This document shows, piece by piece, positions 46,824 through 55,595 of a stretch of 64,000 nt of DNA. This DNA comes from Gordonia sihwensis NBRC 108236 (GTDB lineage Bacteria > Actinomycetota > Actinomycetes > Mycobacteriales > Mycobacteriaceae). The DNA is taken from positions 1 to 64,000 of the forward strand of contig NZ_BANU01000008.1 of NCBI RefSeq assembly GCF_000333035.1, given 5' to 3'. Numbering within the stretch: position 1 is the first letter of the stretch; each line of letters opens with the position of its first letter. The notes below the pieces were generated by a model. The model saw only the letters and a program-made list of their open reading frames with translations, did not search any database and was not told where the DNA came from. Position numbers and translations under genes: made by a program.

Positions 46824-47249
46824 TCACGCGTCCGGCGGCAGATCGTCCGCATTCAGCCAGGTGAGCGACGCCGGCGCGAAGAGCAGCACGAGGACCGCCA
46901 GCGCGACGATCGCGACCGGCACCCCGATGAGGGGAAGTCCGCTGCCGGTGATGAGGGTGTAGGCCACCGGTAACAGCAGAATCTGCGCCATCAACGAGAC
47001 CCCGCGACCCCAGCGCCGTCCGCGAGTCAGGGCGAGGCCTCCCGCGAAGACGCCGCCGCCGATCGCCGCGAACCACGCGGCGGTGCCGTACCCGCTGATC
47101 GCGGCCTCGTGGTGCCCTGCCATCTCGCGAATCACAAGGACCACCGCGACGATGAGACCCAGTGCACCCTGGACCGCCGTCACGTAGCCCGCCCAGCGGA
47201 GGGTGCTCGGGACGCCGGGAACTCGGCGGATGGGATCAGAACTGCTCAC
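46824..47249 (-). CDS. Conserved integral membrane protein (Rv3217c-like)
   Basis: The 141-residue protein has four hydrophobic helices (about 20-42, 58-78, 90-108 and 110-128), with RRWGRG at a cytoplasmic turn. Start GTG (MSSSDPIRR) is the first that gives family-like length. No catalytic motif. It is divergent from the DAG kinase-like gene. Confidence 0.8.
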   Translation of the reverse strand: MSSSDPIRRVPGVPSTLRWAGYVTAVQGALGLIVAVVLVIREMAGHHEAAISGYGTAAWFAAIGGGVFAGGLALTRGRRWGRGVSLMAQILLLPVAYTLITGSGLPLIGVPVAIVALAVLVLLFAPASLTWLNADDLPPDA

Positions 47250-47316
47250 TACTCCAGGGTATGGCCGAGCACCCCCGACTCGTGAATCGGGCTCGTGCCC
47301 GATAGTGTGATGCCTC

Positions 47317-48264
47317 GTGCGCGTCATGCTCATCACCAATCCGTTCGCCACCTTCACGACTGCTGAGGGACGTGACGCGCTGGCCAACACTCTCGATTCC
47401 CGATATCACGTCGATGTGGAACACACCACACATCGCGGCCACGCCGGAGAACTCGGGGCGCGCGCGGCCGCCGAAGGCTACGACGCGGTGGTGGTGCACG
47501 GCGGCGACGGCTCGGTGAACGAGGCGGCCAACGGCATCCTCGGCTCCCCGGACTCCTTGTCCCGCCCTCCTTCGAGCCTGCCGGCTCTGGGCGTCGTTCC
47601 CGGAGGAAGCGCCAACGTCTTCGCGCGGGCCCTCGGGATCGACCGTGACCCCTTGACCGCGACCGCGCAACTCATGGCGATACTCGACCGCGGCGAACGC
47701 CGCTCGATCAGCCTCGGCCACACACTCAACCGCTGGTTCCTCTTCAACGCCGGTATGGGCATGGACGCGATCGTCGTCCGCCGGATGGAGGAACTGCGAC
47801 ACAAGGGCAAGAAGGCGACCGCGGGTCGCTACTTCCGGACCACGGTCAGTTCGTTCGTGAAACCCTCCATCACTCCCCCGACGTTCACCGTCGAAGTCCC
47901 CGGACGCCCCGCGATCGACGGCGTGCGGTTCGGCTTCGTCAGCAATACCGGCCCGTGGACCTACTTCGGCACTCGGGAGATCCGGACGAATCCGCACACC
48001 GACTTCGACCACGGACTCGGCATCTTCGCCGCCACGTCGGTCTCCGTGGCACGGAATGTGGTGCTCGGCGCTCGCCTCCTGGCCGGCACCGAACCCAGGG
48101 CTCACCATCTGTATCGCGACGACGATGTGGAATGGGTCCGATTCACTTCACCCGAGCCGGCCGACGTCCAGATGGACGGCGACTACCTGGGCGTTTACGA
48201 CAAGATGGAGTTCGGCTACCGTCGCGCAGTACTGGATGTGGTGGCGGCGCAGAAGGCCGGTTAA
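47317..48264 (+). CDS. Diacylglycerol/sphingosine kinase-family lipid kinase (Rv3218-like)
   Basis: The 315-residue protein has the DAGK catalytic GGDGSVNE at 62-69 and VPGGSANVFARALG after it, then a C-terminal beta-domain with a Q-M-D-G-D motif near the end. It probably phosphorylates diacylglycerol or a related lipid. The start is GTG. It lies upstream of whiB1. Confidence 0.9.
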   Translation: MRVMLITNPFATFTTAEGRDALANTLDSRYHVDVEHTTHRGHAGELGARAAAEGYDAVVVHGGDGSVNEAANGILGSPDSLSRPPSSLPALGVVPGGSANVFARALGIDRDPLTATAQLMAILDRGERRSISLGHTLNRWFLFNAGMGMDAIVVRRMEELRHKGKKATAGRYFRTTVSSFVKPSITPPTFTVEVPGRPAIDGVRFGFVSNTGPWTYFGTREIRTNPHTDFDHGLGIFAATSVSVARNVVLGARLLAGTEPRAHHLYRDDDVEWVRFTSPEPADVQMDGDYLGVYDKMEFGYRRAVLDVVAAQKAG

Positions 48265-48470
48265 CCCCTGCGCTACTGGCCGGTAAGCACGTGTTGGGCC
48301 GCTTGCCAACCTGTTGTGATCTATCCGGCATTCGCCGCGCAGCTATAGCCAAGCGGCGATGCACAGTAGTACAACAGTTGTTGACGCAATCACCCACCCC
48401 CTGCCAAGCGACGTCCTGCGCCCCAAGCCAGGTGAATTCGGTATTGCAGCCCAAGTCGAATTTTGACGAT

Positions 48471-48482
48471 CACGCATGCGTG
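48471..48482. promoter_or_regulatory. 12-base palindrome upstream of whiB1
   Basis: CACGCATGCGTG is a perfect palindrome 34 bases before the whiB1 start. It could be an operator; no consensus I know matches it. No CRP-type TGTGA-N6-TCACA site was found in this 252-bp gap, although whiB1 is CRP-controlled in M. tuberculosis. Confidence 0.35.
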
Positions 48483-48516
48483 CGCGACAACGCCGCAGGT
48501 TTAGAAGGAGTACGTA

Positions 48517-48771
48517 ATGGACTGGCGCCACAAGGCTATTTGTCGTGACGAGGATCCGGAGCTGTTCTTTCCGGTCGGCACGTCGGGCCCGGCGATCGCC
48601 CAGGTTGCTGACGCGAAGCTGGTCTGCCAGCGCTGCCCGGTGACCGCTGAGTGCCTGGCATGGGCCCTTGAGACCGGTCAGGACGCCGGCGTCTGGGGCG
48701 GCATGAGCGAGGACGAGCGTCGCGCGCTCAAGCGCCGCAACGCGCGTACCCGCGCCCGCAGCGCCGTCTGA
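48517..48771 (+). CDS. whiB1: WhiB1, essential Fe-S transcription regulator
   Basis: The 84-residue protein has Cys9, Cys37, Cys40 and Cys46 for a 4Fe-4S cluster, the GVWGGMSEDERR turn at 58-69 and a basic tail KRRNARTRARS. WhiB1 binds SigA region 4, responds to nitric oxide and is essential in M. tuberculosis. The ATG has GAAGGAG eight bases upstream. A very strong terminator follows. Confidence 0.96.
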   Translation: MDWRHKAICRDEDPELFFPVGTSGPAIAQVADAKLVCQRCPVTAECLAWALETGQDAGVWGGMSEDERRALKRRNARTRARSAV

Positions 48772-48783
48772 CGCGACCCAGTT

Positions 48784-48826
48784 CACGAAGGGAGCCCCCG
48801 GTCCGAGACCGGGGGCTCCCTTCGTG
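48784..48826. terminator. Terminator between whiB1 and pdtaS
   Basis: A perfect 20-bp stem (CACGAAGGGAGCCCCCGGTC and its complement) closes a CGA loop. It lies between convergent genes and may serve both. Confidence 0.85.
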
Positions 48827-48880
48827 CTTCGTTGCATGCGTCCATGTTCTCAGTGGAGGTCGGTCCTCAGTGGGGGCTCC

Positions 48881-50422
48881 TCAGTGCAGGGGAATGTCGA
48901 GCCGCACCCGGGTGCCGCCGGTCTCCGGCACCGGTGCGATCTCGATCTGCCCGCCGAGGTCGTTGGACACCAGAGTCCGGACGATCTGCAGTCCCAGCCG
49001 GTCCGAAGCCGCCAGATCGAACCCCTCCGGCAGACCGCACCCGTTATCGGTGACCGTCACCTGCAGGTCGCGCACGTCGCGGATCGCGCCGACCACGATC
49101 TCCGCACCGTCCTGACCCGGAGCGAAGCCGTGCTCGATCGAATTCTGGATCACCTCGGTGAGCACCATGACCAAAGGCATGGCCAGATCGGCGGGCAGGA
49201 CTCCGAGTCGGTTCTCCCGCCGCACCGTCACGCGCGTACCGCCGTCGGGCAGCCACACGTCCACCAGCGACGACCCCAGTCGGTCGACCACGGTGTCGAG
49301 GTCCACCTCTTCGTCGACGCTGCCGGAGAGCATCTCGTGCACCAGCGCGATCGATGAGACGCGCCGTACCGCTTCTCCGAGGGCCGCGGTGGTCTCCGGG
49401 TTGCCCGAACGGCGCGCCTGCAGGCGCAGCAGCGCCGACACGCTCTGCAGGTTGTTCTTGACGCGATGATGGATCTCGCGGATCGTCGCGTCCTTGCTGA
49501 TGAGCGCGAGATCGCGCCTGCGCACTTCGGTCACGTCGCGGATCAGCAGGACCGCTCCCCGCGACTGCCCCGCCGATCGGAGCGGCACCGCCCGCAGCAG
49601 CACGGTTGCGCGCCGCGCGTCGAGTTCCATCCGCAGCGCGATATCCGGTGAGGGCAGGCAGGCGCCGTCGGGGGTTCCGGCGGCCGCGGCGATCATCGCC
49701 TCGGCATCGGCAGACTCGAAGGGATCCGTCAGCAGGGCGGCGAGAACCTCAGCGATGCGCGAGCCGCCGAGGTCGGTGGTCCAGCCCATCCGGTGCACGG
49801 CCGACAGTGCATTGGGGCTGGCGTACGTGACCGAGCCATCGACCTCGATGCGGATGAACCCGTCACCCGCCCGTGGCGTCGACAGTCCGAGCGTATTGGC
49901 CTCGTCGAGCGGAAAGGCACCCTCGACGACCATCCGGCAGAGCGCCTCGGCGGCGTCGCGGTACGCGGATTCGAGTGGTGACGGCGGACGCGGATCGGAG
50001 GCGTCGCCGGCGCGGCCGAGCACCGCGATCACCTCGCCGTCGAAACCGACGGGGATGGCGGTGCGTTCGATGAGCACGTTCCCGAAACGGGTGGCGATGC
50101 CCTCGCGCTCGATGACCCCCGACCGCAGCGCCGCGGCCATCAGCGGGTTGGCGCCCTGGGCACTCGCCGGCCGGTCCACCCGATGCCCCACCTCGTCCCG
50201 GGGGAACACCGTCGACGCCGTGTTCGGCCGCACCTGAGCCACATAGACCAGGCTCGGGGGCTCTCCGCCCGCACGACCGTCCTCATCGGGGACCGCGAGG
50301 AGGTAGTCGGCGAAGGAGAGGTCGGCCAGCAACTGCCATTCGGCCACCAGCCGCTGGAGGTGCTCGGCGGCCGCCGCGGAAAGCGTCGTGTGCTCGGCGA
50401 GGAGATCAGTGAGTGTCGCCAT
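48881..50422 (-). CDS. pdtaS: Sensor histidine kinase PdtaS (GAF-PAS-HisKA_2)
   Basis: The 513-residue cytosolic kinase has a GAF-like domain (1-150), a PAS domain (about 185-300) and the HisKA_2 box REIHHRVKNNLQ at 315-326, with a DNGCGLP ATP-binding motif near the end. It phosphorylates the ANTAR antiterminator PdtaR, which is encoded elsewhere. No membrane helix is present. Its stop lies past the whiB1 terminator. Confidence 0.94.
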   Translation of the reverse strand: MATLTDLLAEHTTLSAAAAEHLQRLVAEWQLLADLSFADYLLAVPDEDGRAGGEPPSLVYVAQVRPNTASTVFPRDEVGHRVDRPASAQGANPLMAAALRSGVIEREGIATRFGNVLIERTAIPVGFDGEVIAVLGRAGDASDPRPPSPLESAYRDAAEALCRMVVEGAFPLDEANTLGLSTPRAGDGFIRIEVDGSVTYASPNALSAVHRMGWTTDLGGSRIAEVLAALLTDPFESADAEAMIAAAAGTPDGACLPSPDIALRMELDARRATVLLRAVPLRSAGQSRGAVLLIRDVTEVRRRDLALISKDATIREIHHRVKNNLQSVSALLRLQARRSGNPETTAALGEAVRRVSSIALVHEMLSGSVDEEVDLDTVVDRLGSSLVDVWLPDGGTRVTVRRENRLGVLPADLAMPLVMVLTEVIQNSIEHGFAPGQDGAEIVVGAIRDVRDLQVTVTDNGCGLPEGFDLAASDRLGLQIVRTLVSNDLGGQIEIAPVPETGGTRVRLDIPLH

Positions 50423-50466
50423 GGGCGCGGTTCAGAGCGAGTCGGTGCGGCGGCCCGTAACGGTGG

Positions 50467-50688
50467 TCAGTCCTTCTCGTAGGTGGCGATGATGTCGCCG
50501 GCCTGGATCACGTCGCCGACGTTGACCTTGACCTCGGAGAGCACGCCGGCGTCCTCGGCCAGCACCGGGATCTCCATCTTCATCGACTCGAGCAGCACGA
50601 GGGTGTCGCCCACGTCGACCCGCTGACCGGCTTGCGCCGAGACCTCGAGGACAGTCGCAACGATTTCATTGACCACGTCTTCCGCCAT
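50467..50688 (-). CDS. Biotin/lipoyl attachment (carrier) protein, Rv3221c-like
   Basis: The 73-residue protein is one biotinyl-lipoyl domain with the biotin-acceptor motif ESMKMEIP and GDTLVLLESM, like TB7.3 of M. tuberculosis. Start ATG MAEDVV matches homologues; another ATG is three codons upstream. It probably serves a carboxylase encoded elsewhere, and none is adjacent. Confidence 0.92.
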   Translation of the reverse strand: MAEDVVNEIVATVLEVSAQAGQRVDVGDTLVLLESMKMEIPVLAEDAGVLSEVKVNVGDVIQAGDIIATYEKD

Positions 50689-50811
50689 GGATGACATGGT
50701 AACCGAGCGGCCGTTCGGCGCGTTCGCTTGTCGTCGTGATTAACGTCCGCGCCCGGCGACGTGAAATAATCGTCGTCGCATACCGGCCCGCACGATCTAA
50801 GGAGGTCCGTC

Positions 50812-50886
50812 ATGGGTAAGCGCGGACGTAAGAAGCGCAGTCGTAAGAAGAACGCAGCCAACCACGGCAAGCGTCCCAACGCCTGA
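50812..50886 (+). CDS. Ribosomal protein bL37-like 24-residue peptide
   Basis: A 24-codon gene encodes the very basic MGKRGRKKRSRKKNAANHGK ending in RPNA. It closely resembles bL37, a tiny large-subunit protein described in mycobacterial ribosome structures. AAGGAGG (50799-50805), six bases upstream, is nearly ideal. It lies between the biotin carrier and rshA and is followed by a strong hairpin. It is often missed by gene finders because of its size. Confidence 0.85.
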   Translation: MGKRGRKKRSRKKNAANHGKRPNA

Positions 50887-50904
50887 GTCGTCGCACTCAG
50901 CGAC

Positions 50905-50948
50905 GACGAAGCGGCCCGGCTCCCCGAGGGGATCCGGGCCGCTTCGTC
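50905..50948. terminator. Terminator between bL37 and rshA
   Basis: A 15-bp stem GACGAAGCGGCCCGG and its complement with an inner CCCC/GGGG pair, ending in TCTGTTCT, lies between two convergent genes. Confidence 0.8.
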
Positions 50949-50963
50949 TGTTCTGGCGCGGTG

Positions 50964-51260
50964 TCAGTCGGACTCGACGCGGTACGTCGTCTGCCGGATG
51001 CTCACCGATCGGCGGATCTCGACGCGGAGCCGTTCGCGCAGACCGTCCGGGGCGTGGTCCCCGCCGCACTTGCGGCTGATCAGCTCCTTCAGCTGCTGCT
51101 GCACCCCGTAGTGCTCGAGGCAGGACGGGCACGCGTTCACGTGGCCCTCCAGTCGCTGGCGCGCACCGGCGTCGCACTCGTTGTCGAGGAGAAGCCAGAT
51201 GTCTGCCAGGACCGCGGAGCAGTCCAGGTTCTCGAATTCACTCTCGCCGGCGCCACTCAT
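50964..51260 (-). CDS. rshA: RshA/RsrA-type zinc anti-sigma factor
   Basis: The 98-residue ZAS protein has His40, Cys44 and Cys47 (HVNACPSC) and an additional Cys14, the four ligands of the redox-sensitive zinc site. Oxidation releases SigH. The ATG overlaps the sigH stop as ATGA (four bases), ensuring coupled synthesis. Confidence 0.95.
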   Translation of the reverse strand: MSGAGESEFENLDCSAVLADIWLLLDNECDAGARQRLEGHVNACPSCLEHYGVQQQLKELISRKCGGDHAPDGLRERLRVEIRRSVSIRQTTYRVESD

Positions 51261-51865
51261 TTCGCCACCTCGCTGGTCCGTCCGAAACCACGCTCCCGAG
51301 CGACGTCGGCCAGCAGATCGCGCAACTGGCGGCGGCCGCGGTGCAGACGCGACATGACGGTGCCGATCGGGGTGTCCATGATCTCGGCGATCTCCTTGTA
51401 CGGGAGCCCTTCGACGTCGGCGTAATACACGGCCATCCGGAAGTCCTCCGGCAGCTTGCTCAACGCCTCTTTGATCTCGTCGTCCGGCAACGCGTCGAGC
51501 GCCTCGATCTCCGCCGAACGCAGACCCGTGGACGTGTGCTCCGCGTTGGCCGCGAGCTGCCAGTCGGTGATCTCGTCGGTCGGATACTGCGCCGGCTGGC
51601 GCTGCTTCTTGCGGTAGGAGTTGATGTAGGTGTTCGTCAGGATCCGGTACAACCAGGCCTTGAGATTGGTGCCCTCGCGGAACGACGCGAACGCCGAGAA
51701 CGCCTTGATGTAGGTCTCCTGCACCAGGTCTTCGGCGTCGGCCGGGTTGCGCGTCATGCGCAGCGCGGCACCGTACATCTGGTCGAGGAGGGGCAACGCG
51801 TCCCGCTCGAACCGCTCGGTGAGCTGCTCGGGCGTCTCGGCCGGTGCTGGACTGTCAGATGACAC
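51257..51865 (-). CDS. sigH: ECF sigma factor SigH (SigR/SigH family)
   Basis: The 202-residue sigma factor has region 2 ([15 protein letters not shown]) and region 4 ([20 protein letters not shown]), and shares [20 protein letters not shown] with SigH of M. tuberculosis. It controls the thiol-oxidative stress response. The short form starts at GTG with GAAGGG six bases upstream. An in-frame ATG at 52030 would add exactly 55 residues without a stop, and a GGAAC-type promoter lies just before it (52038-52066), so a longer isoform is likely. Confidence 0.93.
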   Translation of the reverse strand: MSSDSPAPAETPEQLTERFERDALPLLDQMYGAALRMTRNPADAEDLVQETYIKAFSAFASFREGTNLKAWLYRILTNTYINSYRKKQRQPAQYPTDEITDWQLAANAEHTSTGLRSAEIEALDALPDDEIKEALSKLPEDFRMAVYYADVEGLPYKEIAEIMDTPIGTVMSRLHRGRRQLRDLLADVARERGFGRTSEVAK

Positions 51866-52037
51866 GAACTTCCCTTCGCCGGAAATGTGCTCCACCAAGT
51901 CTAGCGATCCACGCGCCGCGCGGGCGCCCTCCGGCCGTCCACGCACGGTCGCACCACGGTCCAGGGTTGCTGCAGCCACGCCTGCGCCACCTCCTTCAGT
52001 CCGTCCACCCGAGTCGGGTCGTTCGCTCATCGACTCG

Positions 52038-52066
52038 GTCAACAACCCGTCCGCGCAGTTTGTTCC
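52038..52066 (-). promoter_or_regulatory. Putative SigH-dependent autoregulatory promoter
   Basis: On the minus strand GGAACA (52066-52061) and GTT (52043-52041) are separated by 17 bases, fitting the SigR/SigH consensus GGAAY(A)-N16-19-GTT. The predicted transcript start is within a few bases of the ATG at 52030 of the long SigH form, implying leaderless or near-leaderless translation. Confidence 0.62.
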
Positions 52067-52085
52067 GGCGTGCCAGCATTGAAGG

Positions 52086-52832
52086 ATGTGCGGACGCTAT
52101 GCAGTGACCACCGACCCGGCCAGACTCGCCGCCGAGATCGACGCGGTGAACGAGGTGCCTGCGGACACGGTACGGGAGTCGTACAACGTCGCGCCGACCA
52201 CGACGGTGATGACGGTGGTGCAACGCCACGAGCACGGTCGGCCCGACGACATCCCCGCGCGGCGCGTGCGGGCGATGCGGTGGGGCCTGGTGCCGTCGTG
52301 GACGAAGGAACTGGGCAAGGGGCCGCTGCTGTTCAACGCACGCGCCGAGACCCTCGCCGACAAACCGGCCTTCCGCGGGTCGCTGGGAGGCAAGCGGTGC
52401 CTGGTGCCGATGGACGGCTGGTACGAGTGGAAGCCCGGTCCGCCGGGAGCGAACGGCAAACCGACCAAGGTCCCGTTCTACATGACGCCCGCCGACGGCA
52501 CCCGCCTGTTCATGGGCGGTCTGTGGGCGGCGTGGCGGCCGGCGCAGGCCCGCGCCGCCGGCGACGATTCGCAGTGGATCTCGAGTACGACGATCATCAC
52601 CACCGACTCGGTGGGGCCGTTGCGCGAAGTCCATGACCGAATGCCGCTGATCATGCCGGTGGAGTTCTGGGACGCCTGGCTCGATCCCGATCACCGCGCG
52701 GATCCCGATCTGTTGGCGCCGCCGGCCGCCGAGTTGGCCGAGGCGATCGAGATCCGCGAGGTGTCGAGCCTGGTGAACCGTGTCGCAAACGACGGTCCCG
52801 AACTTCTCGAACCCGTCGGAACCGTGGGATAG
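52086..52832 (+). CDS. SRAP/YedK-type abasic-site crosslinking protein
   Basis: The 248-residue protein has Cys2 (MCGRY) that forms a thiazolidine with abasic sites, LFNARAET with the binding Asn, GWYEW with the catalytic Glu and EVHDRMP with His. It protects abasic sites in single-stranded DNA. It is divergent from sigH and shares a 55-bp gap with the long-form sigH promoter, so it may share regulation. GAAGG precedes the ATG. Confidence 0.93.
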   Translation: MCGRYAVTTDPARLAAEIDAVNEVPADTVRESYNVAPTTTVMTVVQRHEHGRPDDIPARRVRAMRWGLVPSWTKELGKGPLLFNARAETLADKPAFRGSLGGKRCLVPMDGWYEWKPGPPGANGKPTKVPFYMTPADGTRLFMGGLWAAWRPAQARAAGDDSQWISSTTIITTDSVGPLREVHDRMPLIMPVEFWDAWLDPDHRADPDLLAPPAAELAEAIEIREVSSLVNRVANDGPELLEPVGTVG

Positions 52833-52841
52833 TCGGTGGCC

Positions 52842-53216
52842 ATGAGCCCTGAACGTCCCGGATTCCTGCAGAAGATCGGCTATCTGCTGGGCCGACCGCT
52901 GCCCCGATCGATGCGGGACTGGATCGTCGAGGACCTCACCGGTCCGGGACATATCCGTCGCTACGTGATCCGCGGGCTGCTGCCGGTGATCCCCCTGTTC
53001 GTCGCCTTCATGTTCATTCCGGGGATGCTGTGGGTGAAGCTGGGAATGGTGGTTCTGCTACTGATCCCGTTCCTGTACTTCCAGGTGGCGCTCAGCCGCG
53101 TCTACCGCCGACATCTGCTGGTCAACAACGGCCTCGACCCGGCGCTGCTCGACAAGGTCAGGATCCAGCGCGCCGATTCGATTCACGACGAGTACCGCGA
53201 GCGGTACGGGCGCTGA
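52842..53216 (+). CDS. DUF5313-like two-helix membrane protein
   Basis: The 124-residue protein has two adjacent hydrophobic helices (about 46-63 and 66-85), with a LGRPLPRSMRDWIVEDLTGPG segment before them and HDEYRERYGR at the end. It matches the small DUF5313 family of mycolic-acid actinobacteria. Start ATG (MSPERPG) or a GTG two codons earlier. Function unknown. The 3' end overlaps a hydrolase pseudogene on the other strand. Confidence 0.78.
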   Translation: MSPERPGFLQKIGYLLGRPLPRSMRDWIVEDLTGPGHIRRYVIRGLLPVIPLFVAFMFIPGMLWVKLGMVVLLLIPFLYFQVALSRVYRRHLLVNNGLDPALLDKVRIQRADSIHDEYRERYGR

Positions 53217-53840
53217 GCGGTAGTCGGGCAGCCGCCGCGGCGAGGATGCGCGCGAGGTAGCCGGGACGACTCCACATCGGCCAGTGTCCGGTCGGCAGGT
53301 CGACGAAGTCGACGTTCTCGAGGTTCAACACCTCGGCGAACATCGGGTGACCCGCTTCGGCCGACTCCATGATCCGCGCTGCCGGAATCGAGCAGCACAC
53401 CAGAGTGGCCGGGACCGCCAGACGCGCGTCGTCGGTGAGTTCCACGCGCCCGCGCAGCACCGGACCGGGGCTCCGGCACTGCCCTGACTCGAAAACGGTC
53501 GAGAGCGTCGGGGCTCAGGCCCTCGAGATTGGCCTGCTGCCCGAGCACGTCGAAGGGCGGCAGGGGGGAGCTCGTCCGAGTCGTCGGACGCATCCGGTGC
53601 GAAGACGCTGCCGGAGGCGACCGGCCCACTGTCGACCCACACCACCCGGCCGATGAGTCCGGGATGGCGATCGAGCACAAGGCTCATCGGAGAATTGGCT
53701 CCGCTGTGCGCCACGACGACCACCGGCTGTGTCTCGGAGGCCTCAGCCCGGGTCATGGCCTGCTCGATCGCCGCCACTTGGTCATCGAGCGTTCTGGACG
53801 CCCTATGATCGCCGGGTCAGGTCTGACGGACGTAGGCGAT
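53158..53840 (-). pseudogene. Decayed alpha/beta hydrolase
   Basis: The reading of a hydrolase is spread over three frames: TLDDQVAAIEQAM and VVVVAHSGAN (nucleophile-like Ser) to DSDELPP in one frame, then PFDVLGQQANLEGLSPDALD in a second, then VLRGRVELTDDARL to GHWPMWSRPGYLARIL (late His) in a third. The shifts fall at C-runs (C6 near 53560 and C4 near 53475); each is restored by one base less. The 5' part, including the oxyanion strand, is missing and a stop lies near 53819. It is probably a true pseudogene, though the C-run shifts could be sequencing errors. Confidence 0.78.
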
Positions 53841-53866
53841 ACCCCTCCCCCACCGGTGCCGCGAGA

Positions 53867-55357
53867 TCACGAGTACACGTAATCACTGACCGGGAAGTTG
53901 GCCTGCTCGTACAGCGTCGTCAGGGTCGCGTTGGGCCGCAGGAGCGTCGCCTCACCGTGCTGGTTGAAGTAGTAGCTGCGCGACGTGGAGCAATCACCGG
54001 CGTAGAACACCGACGATGCGAGGTTTCGGGTCGCGCGGTCGAGGAACTCGGCATTGGCCCGCTCCGTGACCTCGAAGCGAGTCGCACCGCGGCGGCGCAT
54101 CTCCCCGAACAGCCTCGCGATGTGCTTCATCTGGCCTTCGATGGTGGTGAAGTACGACAATCCGCTGTACGAGTACGGGCTGTTCAGCGTCAGGAAGTTC
54201 GGGAACTTCGGAACACTGATCCCCTCGTACGCCTGAAACCTGCCCTCGCGCCACCACTTCCCGAGATCGCGGCCGTCACGGCCGACGATCGTGAACGCGG
54301 GAAAGTTCACATCCCACAGGTTGAACCCAGTCGCCAGGACCAGGGTGTCGACGTCGACCCGCCGTCCGTCGGCCAGGACGATTCCGCCGGGCACGACGGA
54401 ATCGATCGTGGCCGTCTCGAGATGGACGGTCGGCTGGTTGAACACGCGGAAGTACGTGTTGGAGAACGTCGGCCGCTTGCAACCGAAGTCGTAATGCGGC
54501 GTCAACGCTCTCCTGATCGCCTCGTCGCGCACCTGCAGCCGCATGTGGGTCTTCGCGAGCAGCGCCGCGAGCCGATTGCCCGGCTTGGCCTGCCGGTAGT
54601 GCAGCACCCCGAATACCATCAACGCCTCGAGCAGCGAGGTGTTGACCGCGCGGGCCGCCTTCTGCGCCAACGGGATCCGGGCGAAGAGATGCTGCACGGG
54701 ACGCGGGATCGGAAAGTCGATCTTCGGCACCACCCAGATGGGCGTCCGTTGGAAGACAGTGAGTTCGCGCGCCGTGCGGGCGATCTCGGGAATCAACTGC
54801 ACCGCGGTGGCACCGGTCCCGATCACCGCGGCGCGCTTGCCGCCGAAGTCGTATCCGTCGGGCCACGCCGTGGTGTGAATGATGTCGCCCGCGAAGGTGT
54901 CGATCCCCGGGAAGTCGGGGGTGTGCGGCTGCGAGAGGAACCCGGTCGCGGTCACCAGGTACCGGGCCGTGCGGACTGTACCGTCGGCGGTGCGCACGGC
55001 CCAGCACTCCTTCGCCTCGTCCCAGTCGGCGCGCTCGACGACCGCCCCGAACTCCATATGGCGCCGGAGGTCGTACTTGTCGGCGACGTGTTCGGCGTAC
55101 CTCTTGAGTTCGGCTCCGGGCGCGAACAGCCGCGACCAGTAGGGGTTGGGTTCGAAGGAGTACGAGTAGGTGACCGATGCGATGTCGACGGCCAGTCCCG
55201 GATAGTGGTTCACGTGCCAGGTGCCGCCGAGGTCGTCCTCCCGTTCGAGGATCGCGATGTCGTCGACGCCGAGCCGTTTGAACTCGATTCCCGCGCCCAT
55301 GCCGCCGAAGCCCGCTCCGACGATCACCACCTCGTGGTCGACCCGTCGCTGACTCAT
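53867..55357 (-). CDS. Baeyer-Villiger-type FAD-dependent monooxygenase
   Basis: The 496-residue protein has an FAD Rossmann motif GAGFGG at 14-19, a second NADPH-binding IGTGATAVQ, and the BVMO fingerprint FAGDIIHTTAWP at 155-166 (FxGxxxHxxxWP). It inserts oxygen into ketones, perhaps steroids or cyclic ketones. The ATG with GGAG seven bases upstream is chosen over a longer reading. Its stop abuts the hydrolase pseudogene. Confidence 0.92.
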   Translation of the reverse strand: MSQRRVDHEVVIVGAGFGGMGAGIEFKRLGVDDIAILEREDDLGGTWHVNHYPGLAVDIASVTYSYSFEPNPYWSRLFAPGAELKRYAEHVADKYDLRRHMEFGAVVERADWDEAKECWAVRTADGTVRTARYLVTATGFLSQPHTPDFPGIDTFAGDIIHTTAWPDGYDFGGKRAAVIGTGATAVQLIPEIARTARELTVFQRTPIWVVPKIDFPIPRPVQHLFARIPLAQKAARAVNTSLLEALMVFGVLHYRQAKPGNRLAALLAKTHMRLQVRDEAIRRALTPHYDFGCKRPTFSNTYFRVFNQPTVHLETATIDSVVPGGIVLADGRRVDVDTLVLATGFNLWDVNFPAFTIVGRDGRDLGKWWREGRFQAYEGISVPKFPNFLTLNSPYSYSGLSYFTTIEGQMKHIARLFGEMRRRGATRFEVTERANAEFLDRATRNLASSVFYAGDCSTSRSYYFNQHGEATLLRPNATLTTLYEQANFPVSDYVYS

Positions 55358-55508
55358 CACCGTCTCCGATCCACGAACCTCTTTAGTGTGACGTGCAGTA
55401 CACGTTAACTCGCGAGGCCGACGATGAACAGGTTCCGCGATCGCCGCGAGCATCGTTTGCGGGCCGGGGCACGGTTGGCATGATGGATTCGAGGGCCCGC
55501 ATGCACGA

Positions 55509-55537
55509 GCCCTTCGCCCACCAGGCGCGCGAAGGGC
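55509..55537. other. Inverted repeat upstream of the quinone oxidoreductase
   Basis: GCCCTTCGC and GCGAAGGGC (9 bp) enclose 11 bases in the 238-bp divergent gap between the BVMO and oxidoreductase genes. It may be an operator or leader hairpin. Nothing else stands out in this gap. Confidence 0.35.
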
Positions 55538-55595
55538 GGGCCGGCCGCACGATCAGGGCCGAATCCGATTGACACACAAGAGAGTTGGAGCAGAC

